This document shows, one piece after another, positions 7,827-16,931 of a stretch of 64,000 bases of DNA. The first letter of the stretch is position 1, and each line of letters starts with the position of its first letter. The DNA comes from an uncultured Bacteroidales bacterium (GTDB lineage Bacteria; Bacteroidota; Bacteroidia; Bacteroidales; F082), in assembly GCA_900317155.1 (NCBI GenBank), contig ONFO01000009.1:1-64000 (forward strand), written 5' to 3'. A program made the translations under genes and the position numbers. The notes beneath the pieces were generated by a model. That model was not told where the DNA came from. It saw only the letters and a program-made list of their open reading frames with translations, and searched no databases.

Positions 7827-8939
7827 ATTCTCAGGCTTGGTCAAATTAAGCCAATCGCAGAAGGTGATGCCCATGTATTTGGCGGTCTTTTTCCAGTTGC
7901 CTTTGTGGTCTTTCTTGAGCGAGAAAATGTAGGAATTACCGCTGCCGAGAAGCACTTCCTTCAGAGCGCAGACCTTATAGACGATTTCATTAAAAAGGCT
8001 TTCGCTGGTCACACCCGTCTTGCACTCGATGACAAACAATTTGTTGGCCTTCATGAAGCACACATCCAACTCATTGTTGTGCTTGATGACGCCGTTGGAG
8101 ATATGCACGCCCATAGCGATGTCGTCGGGTTGCAGCACATTCTTAATCAGCGCGTAGACATATTCCTCAAACCAACCGCCCGTAAGGTATTCTATTTCAA
8201 AGTTTTGCAAAGAACCTGGTCTTTCTGGAACGAAACCAATGAAATCCAAGAACTTGCTGAGGTTAGGTATGGCGGTCATATATTCTTTATCAGGTTTTTC
8301 GACCTGCGAGATGATGAGGAACTTCCAGTTGCGATATTTCTCGCGTAAGGTACTCATCACTTCATAGTCACCACGACTGAACATATTTTGAGAAAACATA
8401 GTGAACAAATGCTGCGAGAAAGCGGTTTCTTTCACCTGTTTGCGCGGTTGGTCCACATCGCTTTGCAGTCCATAAAGGCCAAAATATTCCTTCAACGTCA
8501 TCCGATGCTTGACGGGGAACACCTCATCATCATCGTCGTAGATGCTGTGGTCAAAGATGGTCTTGACAATGAGATTTTCACGGGTTTGCGTGTAGAAAAA
8601 CAAGGTGTTGAATTCCTCGAAGACATGCTGCACCGACAAGGTCATGTAACGATTGCCGCCTGCCAAGTTAAGGTAATACTGCTTGTTGGGAATCAGATTA
8701 CCTTTGATGGTGCGGCAAATGCGTTCATACAAGAACTTGTCCTGATACCGTTTGACGATGATGGTTTTCACAAGCGTTTCATCAATATCCAACGCTTTTA
8801 TTAACAAAGGAATGCAATTGATTTCTTCCTCGGCGGAGATAAACAGCAGTTCGTCGCCGTCTTCGTAATATTCCTTGGTAAACAGATATGCCGGCAACGG
8901 ATTGCTTTTGTCTATAATATTTACGATGGTTTTGGACAT
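7779..8939 (-). CDS. Card1/Can2-like protein: CARF domain + PD-(D/E)XK nuclease (DUF1887)
   Basis: 386 residues. The N-terminal half looks like a CARF ligand-sensing domain: the segment NLAGGNRYMTLSV (91-103) matches the CARF glycine loop N.TGG.K.M. The C-terminal half is a restriction-type nuclease: GGWFEEY (254-260), then ELDV (290-293), then ECK (305-307), giving the E...D...ExK set of a PD-(D/E)XK site. In characterised relatives cyclic tetra-adenylate from type III CRISPR complexes binds the CARF part and switches on nucleic-acid cleavage. No CRISPR array, cas gene or cyclase lies in this window. It follows the DUF2442 gene by 12 bases and overlaps the 3' end of ldcA. The fold call is good; the activating ligand is inferred. 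Confidence 0.8.
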   Translation of the reverse strand: MSKTIVNIIDKSNPLPAYLFTKEYYEDGDELLFISAEEEINCIPLLIKALDIDETLVKTIIVKRYQDKFLYERICRTIKGNLIPNKQYYLNLAGGNRYMTLSVQHVFEEFNTLFFYTQTRENLIVKTIFDHSIYDDDDEVFPVKHRMTLKEYFGLYGLQSDVDQPRKQVKETAFSQHLFTMFSQNMFSRGDYEVMSTLREKYRNWKFLIISQVEKPDKEYMTAIPNLSKFLDFIGFVPERPGSLQNFEIEYLTGGWFEEYVYALIKNVLQPDDIAMGVHISNGVIKHNNELDVCFMKANKLFVIECKTGVTSESLFNEIVYKVCALKEVLLGSGNSYIFSLKKDHKGNWKKTAKYMGITFCDWLNLTKPENLKHILNEMNRIAKES

Positions 8940-8951
8940 GGTTTAGTATTA

Positions 8952-9203
8952 TCAGTTAAGTGGCACACCATATTCATATATAGTGTCGCTGGGTATGTCA
9001 ATTCGTTCGTTCCAATAAATACAGGTTCGACTGCTATCCAATTGTGCCATAGGCCATAAACCAATCTTAGTAGTCAAACTTTTGAAATCTTCAATGGTAT
9101 CAATGTCATCCTTCACATCGTAACAAACACGAAAGCCATCATCGAAAGTCACCATCAACTTCCAATCATCGTTTAGTTCAAATTGTTTGATTCTTGGTAT
9201 CAT
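8952..9203 (-). CDS. DUF2442 domain protein
   Basis: 83 residues that match the DUF2442 pattern: a hydrophobic strand and turn LMVTFDDGFRVCYDVKDDI, a middle helix, then IYWNERIDIPSDTIYEYG. Members are small, often found as partners of DUF4160 proteins in putative toxin-antitoxin pairs; no DUF4160 gene is here. It is the first gene of a two-gene operon with the CARF nuclease, 12 bases apart. A -7 box TACTTTTG (9247-9240, minus strand) lies about 37 bases before its start. Its function is unknown. Confidence 0.75.
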   Translation of the reverse strand: MIPRIKQFELNDDWKLMVTFDDGFRVCYDVKDDIDTIEDFKSLTTKIGLWPMAQLDSSRTCIYWNERIDIPSDTIYEYGVPLN

Positions 9204-9266
9204 AATGTATTTCGGGCATAGTTTAGTTGTTTATTTGTGCAAAAGTAACAAAAAGTAATGTAATAC

Positions 9267-10736
9267 CTATTTGATTAGTAATTTTTTAACCGACTTATCC
9301 GAAGTATTCCTTACTTCAACGAAATAAGCCCCGCTTCCCAAAGATTCAACATTAATAACATTAGTCTGATTATCAATTTTTTGTGATTTCACAATCTGTC
9401 CATTGACATTGTAAATCACCAATTCGGAAGGTATGGCGTTTTCAAGCGTAAGAGTGAAACTACCATAAGAAACGGGATTCGGCCACACTTCAAAATCAGT
9501 AGTGTTAGACTCACTTACATTATCGTCTTCAAGGAAAGGAATGTAATTGACCAATCCCAAATTTGGGTCGTCGTTCTTATGGGTGATATGGTCTTCAATC
9601 TCTTGCTCATCAATTGTACCCCAGTAGTTGCCGACGGCCGTGATGTCGTAGGTGGAGTTGTTGTACAGGTCAAAAATACCATAACTTGCTCCATAATTAT
9701 AGACATGGCCGTTACCGTGGATTACGTTGTGCCCCCAATCGTCTTCAGTGCCAAGGTCGACATTAGCGGCATTGATGACGGTGATGCCCCAATGGTTGTT
9801 TGTTATGACATTATTTCGGATATAAGCCTTGTTATTCTCGTCCATGCCATAAATGCTGATACCGCTGCCGCCGTTCATCGGGTTGGTTTCGAGTTTGTTT
9901 TGGTCAAACGTATTTCCAATGATGGTTGAACTGAGATGATAGCCTTGTTGGTTGTAGCCATAGCGATTGTAATAAATGTTGTTGTTTTTCAACAGGATTT
10001 TGGTGTCGCCAATTCCCATCAAGTCGGCAATACTGATGCCACCTGCCATATAATCTCCGTCGTTAATGGTACAGTTCACGATACGGATGCTATCTTGAGA
10101 ACCGGGTCCAAGATTGATATGAGGGTTATTACTCACATTTAAAAAGAATATACAGTCGGTAATTTGAGGAGAGGTTTGCCCATTGGCTGGAGAACTGATG
10201 GCCGAACCATTATTATTGTCAAATTCGCAATTCGTGAACACGGGGTCGCAGTTCATGCAATTGACAACAGCACTTTGTTGTTCACAACGGAAAGTATGGA
10301 AATGGCAGTCCGTAAAAACAGCCTCGCTTTCAATAATTTGTATGCCGTCCAATTGTGTAATGTTGCATCTTCTAAACACGCACGGGCCGGTGGCATCCTC
10401 TAAACGGATACGACCATTCACACCTGAATTGCCAGAGAAAGCCAACCAGTAATAATCATCCGTATTGATGGCGTCTATCGAGCCTTTGATGGTCAGGGTG
10501 ACATTGTTGCCAAAGTACAAGGAATGGTTGACATCAAGTTTGTCGTTGGCCGAAATGGTGACGTCGTTTTCGATTCTATACTGTTGGTTGCTTTCATTCC
10601 ACACGACGCAGCCTTCGCTCACTTCTATAAGGTCGTCAATGTTGTAGGTGGTGCCGTTGCCGGGGCTTGTCCATTGGGCGTTCAGCATAGGAATGAATCC
10701 GAGAAACAAGGCTAAAATCAAGGTTACTTTTTTCAT
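9267..10736 (-). CDS. T9SS-sorted right-handed beta-helix protein
   Basis: 489 residues. The signal peptide MKKVTLILALFLGFIPMLNA is followed by a parallel beta-helix region (about 60-390) with repeated asparagine-ladder units such as IRNNVITNNHWGITVINAANV and CEFDNNNGSAI, as in pectate-lyase-like and polymorphic outer-membrane proteins. The end (about 415-489) is a type IX sorting domain, VWPNPVSYGSF ... LVIYNVNGQIV ... SVKKLLIK. Probably a surface adhesin or glycan-binding protein; no catalytic motif was seen. The -7 box TAATTTTG is at 10770-10763. It stands alone. Confidence 0.83.
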   Translation of the reverse strand: MKKVTLILALFLGFIPMLNAQWTSPGNGTTYNIDDLIEVSEGCVVWNESNQQYRIENDVTISANDKLDVNHSLYFGNNVTLTIKGSIDAINTDDYYWLAFSGNSGVNGRIRLEDATGPCVFRRCNITQLDGIQIIESEAVFTDCHFHTFRCEQQSAVVNCMNCDPVFTNCEFDNNNGSAISSPANGQTSPQITDCIFFLNVSNNPHINLGPGSQDSIRIVNCTINDGDYMAGGISIADLMGIGDTKILLKNNNIYYNRYGYNQQGYHLSSTIIGNTFDQNKLETNPMNGGSGISIYGMDENNKAYIRNNVITNNHWGITVINAANVDLGTEDDWGHNVIHGNGHVYNYGASYGIFDLYNNSTYDITAVGNYWGTIDEQEIEDHITHKNDDPNLGLVNYIPFLEDDNVSESNTTDFEVWPNPVSYGSFTLTLENAIPSELVIYNVNGQIVKSQKIDNQTNVINVESLGSGAYFVEVRNTSDKSVKKLLIK

Positions 10737-10816
10737 TTTATTGTGGTTTGGATTATTGGACGCAAAATTAGGAAAAATATAGGAAGATGATTGACAATTT
10801 GATTAAAATTGTAGTG

Positions 10817-11028
10817 GGAACTCCGTAGGAGTGACAGCTTCATAGGCAGGCGGTGTAAACCCCTGCCGAAAAAAACGAATGAATCATTTTGAAACGACAA
10901 CAAACAGAACCCCGTAGGGGTGACAGGAAAAAAAGATGTGTGTCCAATCCTGCCGCCCCTACGGGGCTTAAAACAATTGCATTGCTTATCGGCGGGGGTT
11001 TACTATTGTGCTGTCGCCCCTACGGGGC
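10817..11028. repeat. Four-unit CCCCGTAGGGGTGACAG palindromic repeat cluster
   Basis: Units at 10817-10837 (variant ACTCCGTAGGAGTGACAG), 10908-10926, 10949-10967 (inverted) and 11011-11028 (inverted). Between them GTAAACCCCTGCCG (10856-10869) faces CGGCGGGGGTTTAC (10990-11003), so the region forms one large nested inverted repeat. It fills the spacer down to the pgk stop codon; no gene is seen there. Confidence 0.8.
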
Positions 11029-11034
11029 TATGCA

Positions 11035-12285
11035 TCACTTCCTAATCGCCGCAATGCCAGGCAATTCCTTGCCTTCGATGGCTTCGAGCAAAGCACCGCC
11101 GCCAGTGCTGACATAGGAAACTTGGTCGGCGAGGCCGAACTTGTTGATGCAGGCCACTGAGTCGCCGCCGCCGATGAGCGAGAAAGCGCCGTCCTTGGTG
11201 GCTGCCGCAATGGCCTCGGCGATGGCCTTTGAACCCACGGCGAAGGTGTCGAACTCAAACACGCCGCAGGGACCGTTCCAAAGGATGGTCTTCGAGCCTT
11301 TGATGACGTTGGCGAAGAGTTCGCGGGTCTTCGGGCCGATGTCCATGCCTTCCCAGCCTTCGGGAATGTTCATCGGGTCAACGACTTGTGTGTCGGCATC
11401 GTTGGCGAACTTGTTGCCCACTACGCAATCTTCGGCAAGCACAAGCTTGACGCCCTTTTCCTTAGCTTTGGCAAGGATGTCGAGAGCGAGGTCGAGCTTG
11501 TCGTCTTCGCAGATGGAGTTGCCAATCTTGCCACCGAGGGCCTTCTTGAAGGTGTAGGTCATGCCACCGCAGAGGATGAGATTGTCAACCTTAGTGAGCA
11601 GATTCTCAATGATTTCGATCTTCGTGGAGACTTTCGAGCCACCCATGATGGCGGTGAAAGGATGCTGGATTTCGTTCATCACCTTGTTCACAGCAGCCAC
11701 TTCCTTGCCCATCAGGTAACCGAACATCTTGTGGTCGGCATCGAAGTAGTCGGCAATGAGAGCGGTTGAAGCATGGGCACGGTGTGCGGTGCCGAAAGCG
11801 TCGTTGATGTAGTATTCACCATAACCGGCAAGGGTCTTGGTGAATTCCTTCTGCGAGGCTTTCACGGCCTTCTTGGCTTCGTCGTAGCCTTCTTCACCCT
11901 TTTCGATGCCACGCGGTTTGCCTTCCTCTTCGGCATAGAAACGAAGATTTTCGAGAACCAGCACTTCACCAGGTTTCAGAGCGGCTACTTGGTCGGCGGC
12001 TTTCATGCAGTCGGTGACAAATTGCACGGGACGACCCAGCAATTCTTCCAAGTGCTTGATAATCGGCTTGATGGAGTATTTCGGGTCGGGGTTTTTCTTC
12101 GGGCGACCGAGGTGCGACATCAGCACAACCATGCCTTTGTCGTTCAAGACCTTATTAATGGTAGGAAGAGCGGCACGCATACGGGTGTCGTCGGTGATGT
12201 TGAAGTTGTCGTCCAACGGTACATTGAAATCAACGCGGATAACCACGCGCTTGTTTTCGAATTTTACTTGATCGATGTTTGTCAT
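11035..12285 (-). CDS. pgk: Phosphoglycerate kinase
   Basis: 416 residues, usual length. It transfers phosphate between 1,3-bisphosphoglycerate and ADP in glycolysis. Marks: [13 protein letters not shown] and the basic-patch SHLGRPK at the N-terminus, [12 protein letters not shown], the hinge region, PCGVFEFD and the C-terminal nucleotide loop [14 protein letters not shown] followed by [19 protein letters not shown]. It follows the diacylglycerol-kinase-like gene by 26 bases in the same direction and probably shares its promoter. A palindromic repeat cluster lies against its 3' end. Confidence 0.97.
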   Translation of the reverse strand: MTNIDQVKFENKRVVIRVDFNVPLDDNFNITDDTRMRAALPTINKVLNDKGMVVLMSHLGRPKKNPDPKYSIKPIIKHLEELLGRPVQFVTDCMKAADQVAALKPGEVLVLENLRFYAEEEGKPRGIEKGEEGYDEAKKAVKASQKEFTKTLAGYGEYYINDAFGTAHRAHASTALIADYFDADHKMFGYLMGKEVAAVNKVMNEIQHPFTAIMGGSKVSTKIEIIENLLTKVDNLILCGGMTYTFKKALGGKIGNSICEDDKLDLALDILAKAKEKGVKLVLAEDCVVGNKFANDADTQVVDPMNIPEGWEGMDIGPKTRELFANVIKGSKTILWNGPCGVFEFDTFAVGSKAIAEAIAAATKDGAFSLIGGGDSVACINKFGLADQVSYVSTGGGALLEAIEGKELPGIAAIRK

Positions 12286-12311
12286 AATGTTAATTGTTTA
12301 TTGTTGATTGT

Positions 12312-13316
12312 TTAATTGTTGTTTTTCTTGAAACGGTATTTCTTTTTCTGTTTCTTTTGCCCTATATCCTTGGGAATGACCATGTTAACGGCCTTTGGTA
12401 GCACCTCAAAGTCGAAAGGCGAGTTGTTGAGGTTTTCGCCTTCGGTTTCCACTTTCAAGGAATGTGGCGGAATGGAAACGATGTGGATGTTTTTTCCTCT
12501 GTAAGTCTTAACCTCATCGATTTTATTGATGAAACTGCCGTCGTAAATGTTCTTCACATTGGCAGCAAACTTGAAGATGGACACTTTCTTGATGACCGTA
12601 ACGTCGAGCAAACCATCGTTTGGGATGGCATTGGGCATGGTCATCATACCACCTCCGTTGAAGCGCCCATTACCGATGGAAAGGTTGAGGATAGCGTCGT
12701 CGAATACAAGTTCATCATCGATGGTGAGTTGGATATGGGTGACTTTGTACGTCAACATACACTTCACCAAACTAATCAAATAACGAATGGTGCCTCCTTT
12801 GCCTTGTTGCTTCATCATGTTGGTTGAGTGGCACACCATCTCGTCGAGTCCTGTTCCGGCGGCATTGAGGAAATATCGGATGCGTGTGTTGCCGTCATCA
12901 TAGTAGGTCAGTTTGCCGATGTCGTGCGCATAAGTGTGCTGCACCTTGATGATTTTGGCCACTTTGTCGTATTCCAAAGGAATATCAAAAGTGCGACGCC
13001 AGTCATTACCTGTACCGATAGGCATGGTGGCCATGGTGATTTCGGTGGTGGGCACTGCCTCTTGGGTGAAAATGCCGTTGATGACTTCATTGTTGGTGCC
13101 ATCACCGCCCACCGAAATAAACTTGCGATAACCTTTCTCAACTATGGCATTACGGACAATTTCAATGGCGTGTCGGGGATATTCGGTCAGCACATCGTCA
13201 AACTCAATTCCCTCATTGATAAGCGTTTGCTTAATCAAAGGCCAGTCTTTTTCTGACTTTCCGACAGAGGCCTTCGGGTTGACGACGACCAACCATTTGT
13301 TGTTTTCTTCGGTCAT
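12312..13316 (-). CDS. Diacylglycerol/lipid kinase family protein (YegS/BmrU-like)
   Basis: 334 residues. The DAGK catalytic domain shows WLVVVNPKASVGKSEKDW at the start and the ATP-binding FISVGGDGTNNEVINGI, then MPIGTGNDWRR, the signature of the family that phosphorylates diacylglycerol or related lipids. A basic tail QKKQKKKYRFKKNNN may touch the membrane. The -7 box TATCTTTG (13343-13336, minus strand) is about 20 bases before the ATG. It leads an operon with pgk and is divergent from the acyltransferase gene, another phospholipid enzyme. Confidence 0.9.
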   Translation of the reverse strand: MTEENNKWLVVVNPKASVGKSEKDWPLIKQTLINEGIEFDDVLTEYPRHAIEIVRNAIVEKGYRKFISVGGDGTNNEVINGIFTQEAVPTTEITMATMPIGTGNDWRRTFDIPLEYDKVAKIIKVQHTYAHDIGKLTYYDDGNTRIRYFLNAAGTGLDEMVCHSTNMMKQQGKGGTIRYLISLVKCMLTYKVTHIQLTIDDELVFDDAILNLSIGNGRFNGGGMMTMPNAIPNDGLLDVTVIKKVSIFKFAANVKNIYDGSFINKIDEVKTYRGKNIHIVSIPPHSLKVETEGENLNNSPFDFEVLPKAVNMVIPKDIGQKKQKKKYRFKKNNN

Positions 13317-13403
13317 TCAACATCAAATTTGGGGTCAAAGATAGGAAATAAAATGATTGATGGTTTTAAAAAATCTTACTTTTGCACTTCCAAAGGAAGA
13401 ATT

Positions 13404-14525
13404 ATGAAAGATTTTGAAGATATTCGCTCTTATTGTGACGAGGAAATCCCTGCTGCCATGCAGCGCATAGCAAACGATGAGGCTGTTCCAAGCATTTTGA
13501 AGTATTTTGATTTTGGAATGAGAGCGGAACAGTTTCGACAGGTTTTGTGCAACATCAAGACAGTCAATGATTTTCAGCTGCAAATAGTCAAGCGGATGGT
13601 GGAGAAAATCCAGCAAAAAACCACCGATGGACTGGGTAGTTCGGGTTTGGAGCATTTGGATCTAAGCAGGCCTTATCTCTTCATTTCCAATCATCGCGAC
13701 ATCGTTTTGGATGCCATGTTCATGGATTATATCTTGGCCATACATGACTATCCGCTTTTCAATATTGCATTCGGCAGTAATTTGGTTTTCAATCAGTTGG
13801 CGAACGATTTTGCAAAAGCTAACAAGATGTTCCAAATGAAGCGCGGAGGCAACAAGATGGAGTTTTACAATGAATTGGCGCATACTTCCGACTACATTCG
13901 TCATTTGTTAGTCGAAAAGCATGAATCCGTTTGGATTGCCCAACGCAACGGACGCACCAAAGACGGAACGGACCAAACCGACCCAGCGGTCATCAAGATG
14001 TTAGGTATGAGTCGCCGCGACGACCGTGTAGCTTCTTTGGCCGAGTTGCACATTGTTCCAGTTTCCATCTCTTACGAGTGGGAATCGTGCGACAAGTTGA
14101 AAGCCATGGAAATGTATATTTCACGTTTTCAGAAGTATGAGAAAAAGCCAGGTGAAGATTTGAATAGCGTTCTCACGGGTGTGAAGCAGCCCAAGGGAAG
14201 GGTTCATTTCCATTTTGGGTCGGAGCTATCGGCAACTGTTTTGGAAAGTTTCGGGACATGCTCTTCGGGGGAATTCTATAAAAAGGTTGCGGAGTGGATG
14301 GATCGTCAAATCTGCGGCAACTATGTGCTTTGGCCTAACAATTATATCGCCCATGACCTACGCGACGGTTCTGAAGCCTATTTAAACCATTATACTTTGA
14401 AGGAAAAAGACCAGTTTGTGCAACATTTGGCTTGGATTGACGAACGTAAAGATTTAAACCGTGAGTTGCTGAAATCCATCTTTTTAGGCATCTATGCCAA
14501 CCCTGTTGACAAAAAGAACTTGTAA
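13404..14525 (+). CDS. PlsC-like glycerol-phosphate acyltransferase family protein
   Basis: 373 residues from the ATG at 13404. An upstream in-frame ATG (13329) is excluded because the -7 box TACTTTTG (13377-13384) lies inside that extension. The acyltransferase block I is present as ISNHRDIVLDA, with five rather than four residues between His and Asp; block II appears as MKRGGNKMEFYNEL and block III around VWIAQRNGRTKDG. These enzymes add an acyl chain to glycerol-3-phosphate or lysophosphatidate in phospholipid synthesis. gpsA, which makes glycerol-3-phosphate, follows immediately, which fits. Confidence 0.82.
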   Translation: MKDFEDIRSYCDEEIPAAMQRIANDEAVPSILKYFDFGMRAEQFRQVLCNIKTVNDFQLQIVKRMVEKIQQKTTDGLGSSGLEHLDLSRPYLFISNHRDIVLDAMFMDYILAIHDYPLFNIAFGSNLVFNQLANDFAKANKMFQMKRGGNKMEFYNELAHTSDYIRHLLVEKHESVWIAQRNGRTKDGTDQTDPAVIKMLGMSRRDDRVASLAELHIVPVSISYEWESCDKLKAMEMYISRFQKYEKKPGEDLNSVLTGVKQPKGRVHFHFGSELSATVLESFGTCSSGEFYKKVAEWMDRQICGNYVLWPNNYIAHDLRDGSEAYLNHYTLKEKDQFVQHLAWIDERKDLNRELLKSIFLGIYANPVDKKNL

Positions 14526-14551
14526 AATGAAGGAGAAATCCGCTATCTTTG
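14520..14551 (+). promoter_or_regulatory. Bacteroidetes-type promoter for gpsA
   Basis: TTG (14520-14522), 21 bases, then TATCTTTG (14544-14551). The TTG overlaps the last codons of the acyltransferase gene. Confidence 0.75.
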
Positions 14552-14572
14552 CACGTTTTTTAAGCAAAAGGA

Positions 14573-15583
14573 ATGGGATATCATCTTGAAAAGGAATCAC
14601 ATTGTGCTGTAATAGGTCATGGAAGTATGGCAACAGCCATGATGAAGGTTTTGTCCATGAATGAAACTTCAGTGGATTGGTACATCCACAACCCTGAGGT
14701 ATTGGAATCGCTCAGTACAGAAGGACATAATTGCCGCTATCTTCCTGATGTTGAGTTTGATATAAGTCGAATTCATCTTTCAGATGACCTAAACGAGGTG
14801 GTGCATCGTTCCGATGTTATCTTCCTCATCACGCCGGCCATCTACTTAAAAAACTACCTTTCTGATTTGGAGGTTTCCTTGAAGGACAAATTCATCATTT
14901 CCGCCATCAAGGGTATTGTTCCTGAGGATAATCTGTTGGTGACCCACTATCTGAAAAAGCAGTATGGATTATGTGACGAACAATTGGCATTCATGTCGGG
15001 TCCCACCCATGCTGAGGAAGTGTCGCATAACCGCCTGACACACCTCACTATCTCATGCAGCAACCTTGACAATGCACGAAGGATTGGCGAAAAAATCAAG
15101 ACCAATTTCTTGAAATTGAGTTATTCGCAAGAGGTTGAATATCTTGAATTTATTTCTGTGCTGAAAAACATCTATGCCGTTGTTGTGGGCATGGCTTTTG
15201 GTTTGGGCTATGGCGACAATTTCATAGCTGTTTTGGTGGCCAATTGCGCTAAGGAGATGCATCAGGTATTGGATGTCACGTTCAGCGCCAGCAATGTGGA
15301 CAAGATCCCCTCCAGTTTCATGGGCGACTTGTTGGTTTCGTGCTATTCCATCCATGGCCGCAACCGTCGTTTGGGTGTGTTGATTGGCCGTGGCAATTCG
15401 GTGAAGTCGTCATTGAACGAGATGACCATGGTGGCAGAAGGGTATTTTGCCTCAGATTATTTCCAATACCTTACCCCTGAACAACGTCAACAGATGCCCA
15501 TTGCCGAGTTGGCCTATCAGGTCATGCACAAAGGCCTTTTGGCACGCAAGGCAATGAAGAAAATCGAAGGTATTTTGTTGTAA
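14573..15583 (+). CDS. gpsA: Glycerol-3-phosphate dehydrogenase [NAD(P)+]
   Basis: 336 residues. It reduces dihydroxyacetone phosphate to sn-glycerol-3-phosphate, the backbone of phospholipids. The N-terminal nucleotide fold reads CAVIGHGSMATAMMKVL; the middle carries the SAIKGIV and MSGPTHAEEV segments; the catalytic lysine sits in EFISVLKNIYAVVVGMAFGLGYGDN. The C-terminus KIEGILL is usual. It has its own promoter but lies 47 bases after a PlsC-like acyltransferase, so substrate-making and substrate-using enzymes are neighbours. Confidence 0.94.
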   Translation: MGYHLEKESHCAVIGHGSMATAMMKVLSMNETSVDWYIHNPEVLESLSTEGHNCRYLPDVEFDISRIHLSDDLNEVVHRSDVIFLITPAIYLKNYLSDLEVSLKDKFIISAIKGIVPEDNLLVTHYLKKQYGLCDEQLAFMSGPTHAEEVSHNRLTHLTISCSNLDNARRIGEKIKTNFLKLSYSQEVEYLEFISVLKNIYAVVVGMAFGLGYGDNFIAVLVANCAKEMHQVLDVTFSASNVDKIPSSFMGDLLVSCYSIHGRNRRLGVLIGRGNSVKSSLNEMTMVAEGYFASDYFQYLTPEQRQQMPIAELAYQVMHKGLLARKAMKKIEGILL

Positions 15584-15592
15584 ACAAGAGGG

Positions 15593-16702
15593 TTAATTTG
15601 AAAGCAGGAAATATAGCACAGCTATAGCTCCAACACCCATCAAGATGGCCAATAGCACCCTCCATGCTGACACTGGCGACTTGCCGCCTACCTTTCCCGT
15701 CTGTCCGTTTACGGCAAACTGATACACTTTGCCCTCGTATTTGAACGAAGAAATCCAAGCGGGGACGAGGAGATATTTGTAGGTGATGTTGCTATAAAGT
15801 GTCGAGAACTTTAAGGAACTGGTACGATCGGCATTCCAACGTCTGCGGATATAAGAGGAAATGTCGTTATGCAAATGGAACTGAATCGTACTTTGTGCCG
15901 ATGTCCAGCCCTCTTTTAAGCCGATGGAATAGCGTTCGGCGATGAATCCAGCTATCACGTGTGGAGTATAGGGTACGAGCTTCGAGAAATCGAAAGACCC
16001 GCACGCCTTGACGCCTGAATCTTGATAGTGTTTGGAGGCCATCACCAGAACATCGTCGAATGATTTCTGAAACACACCGTTGACGTGTTTCCAGTCGGTC
16101 TTGGTGCTGGTTTTGCCATCTTTGTCCGTAACCTTTTTGTCGAAGCCAGCTTGAGCGATGAAGTTGGAAGTAGTTTGTGCATCGAAGGTCCAGTAGGGGA
16201 GATAGACACCTTGGATGGACTCGGGACGGGCGCTTTTTTTGGCTTTCGAAGGCGCAAACCATTTCTTCTGGAGCCAATTCGTGAAATGTTCGCTGGCTTG
16301 TTCCTTGGTAACCGCAAAGGGACACACAGAGCCCGGGGCGATGGTGTTCTCATTGGCGGCGGGCATCACGTTGGTGGAACCGCAGAAAGGACAAACAGCG
16401 GCGGTTTCAAGAGCGTCGTAGATACCGACGGCACCGCATTGCTTGCATTGCACCTCTTTCTTCTGTTTGCCCCAGTCGAAGCTCTCGGTGTGCATGGCCG
16501 ACTCAAAGTCCATCTCGCAAATCTCACACTCGTTTTCAGCCTTCGGAAGCTCGCACGAATAGCCGCAATACTGACAGCGCATCATGCCCGAGGCAGGGTC
16601 AAAGACCACGGTGGCACCACAATTGGGGCATTTTTTGTCGGTCTCTTTTACGGTTTCTTCTGAAAGAATCTGCTCTTCTTGGTTTTCGATAGCGTCTGAC
16701 AT
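15593..16702 (-). CDS. Zinc-ribbon membrane-anchored protein (TFIIB-type zinc ribbon)
   Basis: 369 residues from the ATG at 16702. The longer frame (ATG 16735) starts inside the -7 box TATCTTTG (16740-16733), so it is rejected. Three CxxC-type zinc sites are visible: CPNCG with CQYCGY (near the N-terminus), CEICEMDF, and CKQCG with CPFCGS. A long middle domain contains PYWTFDA and the repeated HV.G.F motif. A single C-terminal membrane helix (VLLAILMGVGAIAVLYFLLS) anchors it. The molecular role is unknown. Its 3' end faces the gpsA 3' end, 9 bases apart. Confidence 0.78.
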   Translation of the reverse strand: MSDAIENQEEQILSEETVKETDKKCPNCGATVVFDPASGMMRCQYCGYSCELPKAENECEICEMDFESAMHTESFDWGKQKKEVQCKQCGAVGIYDALETAAVCPFCGSTNVMPAANENTIAPGSVCPFAVTKEQASEHFTNWLQKKWFAPSKAKKSARPESIQGVYLPYWTFDAQTTSNFIAQAGFDKKVTDKDGKTSTKTDWKHVNGVFQKSFDDVLVMASKHYQDSGVKACGSFDFSKLVPYTPHVIAGFIAERYSIGLKEGWTSAQSTIQFHLHNDISSYIRRRWNADRTSSLKFSTLYSNITYKYLLVPAWISSFKYEGKVYQFAVNGQTGKVGGKSPVSAWRVLLAILMGVGAIAVLYFLLSN

Positions 16703-16873
16703 AAACAAAAGGGTATAGGCATTATTGATTTGCAAAGATAGGTGTTCTTAATAAAATGAACAAGCAAAACGACGATTTTTGAAGAAAATGCTCTTTTTTA
16801 TCATGTATTTTTACCCAAGATATAGCTGTCGTTGCATGGCAACCATTATGTTTAAAGAGGTTATTTTTTTTAT

Positions 16874-16907
16874 TTTGCGAGACCAACAAGAATATTTCCT
16901 ATTTTTG
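16874..16907 (+). promoter_or_regulatory. Promoter of the SusC-SusD-PNGase operon
   Basis: TTTG (16874-16877) and TATTTTTG (16900-16907), 22 bases apart, slightly longer than the usual spacing. It ends 24 bases before the susC ATG. Confidence 0.55.
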
Positions 16908-16931
16908 TCCCCAAAGTTAAACAATTAGTGT

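Noticed and set aside
10817-11028. CRISPR array in the pgk spacer
   Set aside because: Units are palindromic, in both orientations and irregularly spaced, with no spacer of constant length.
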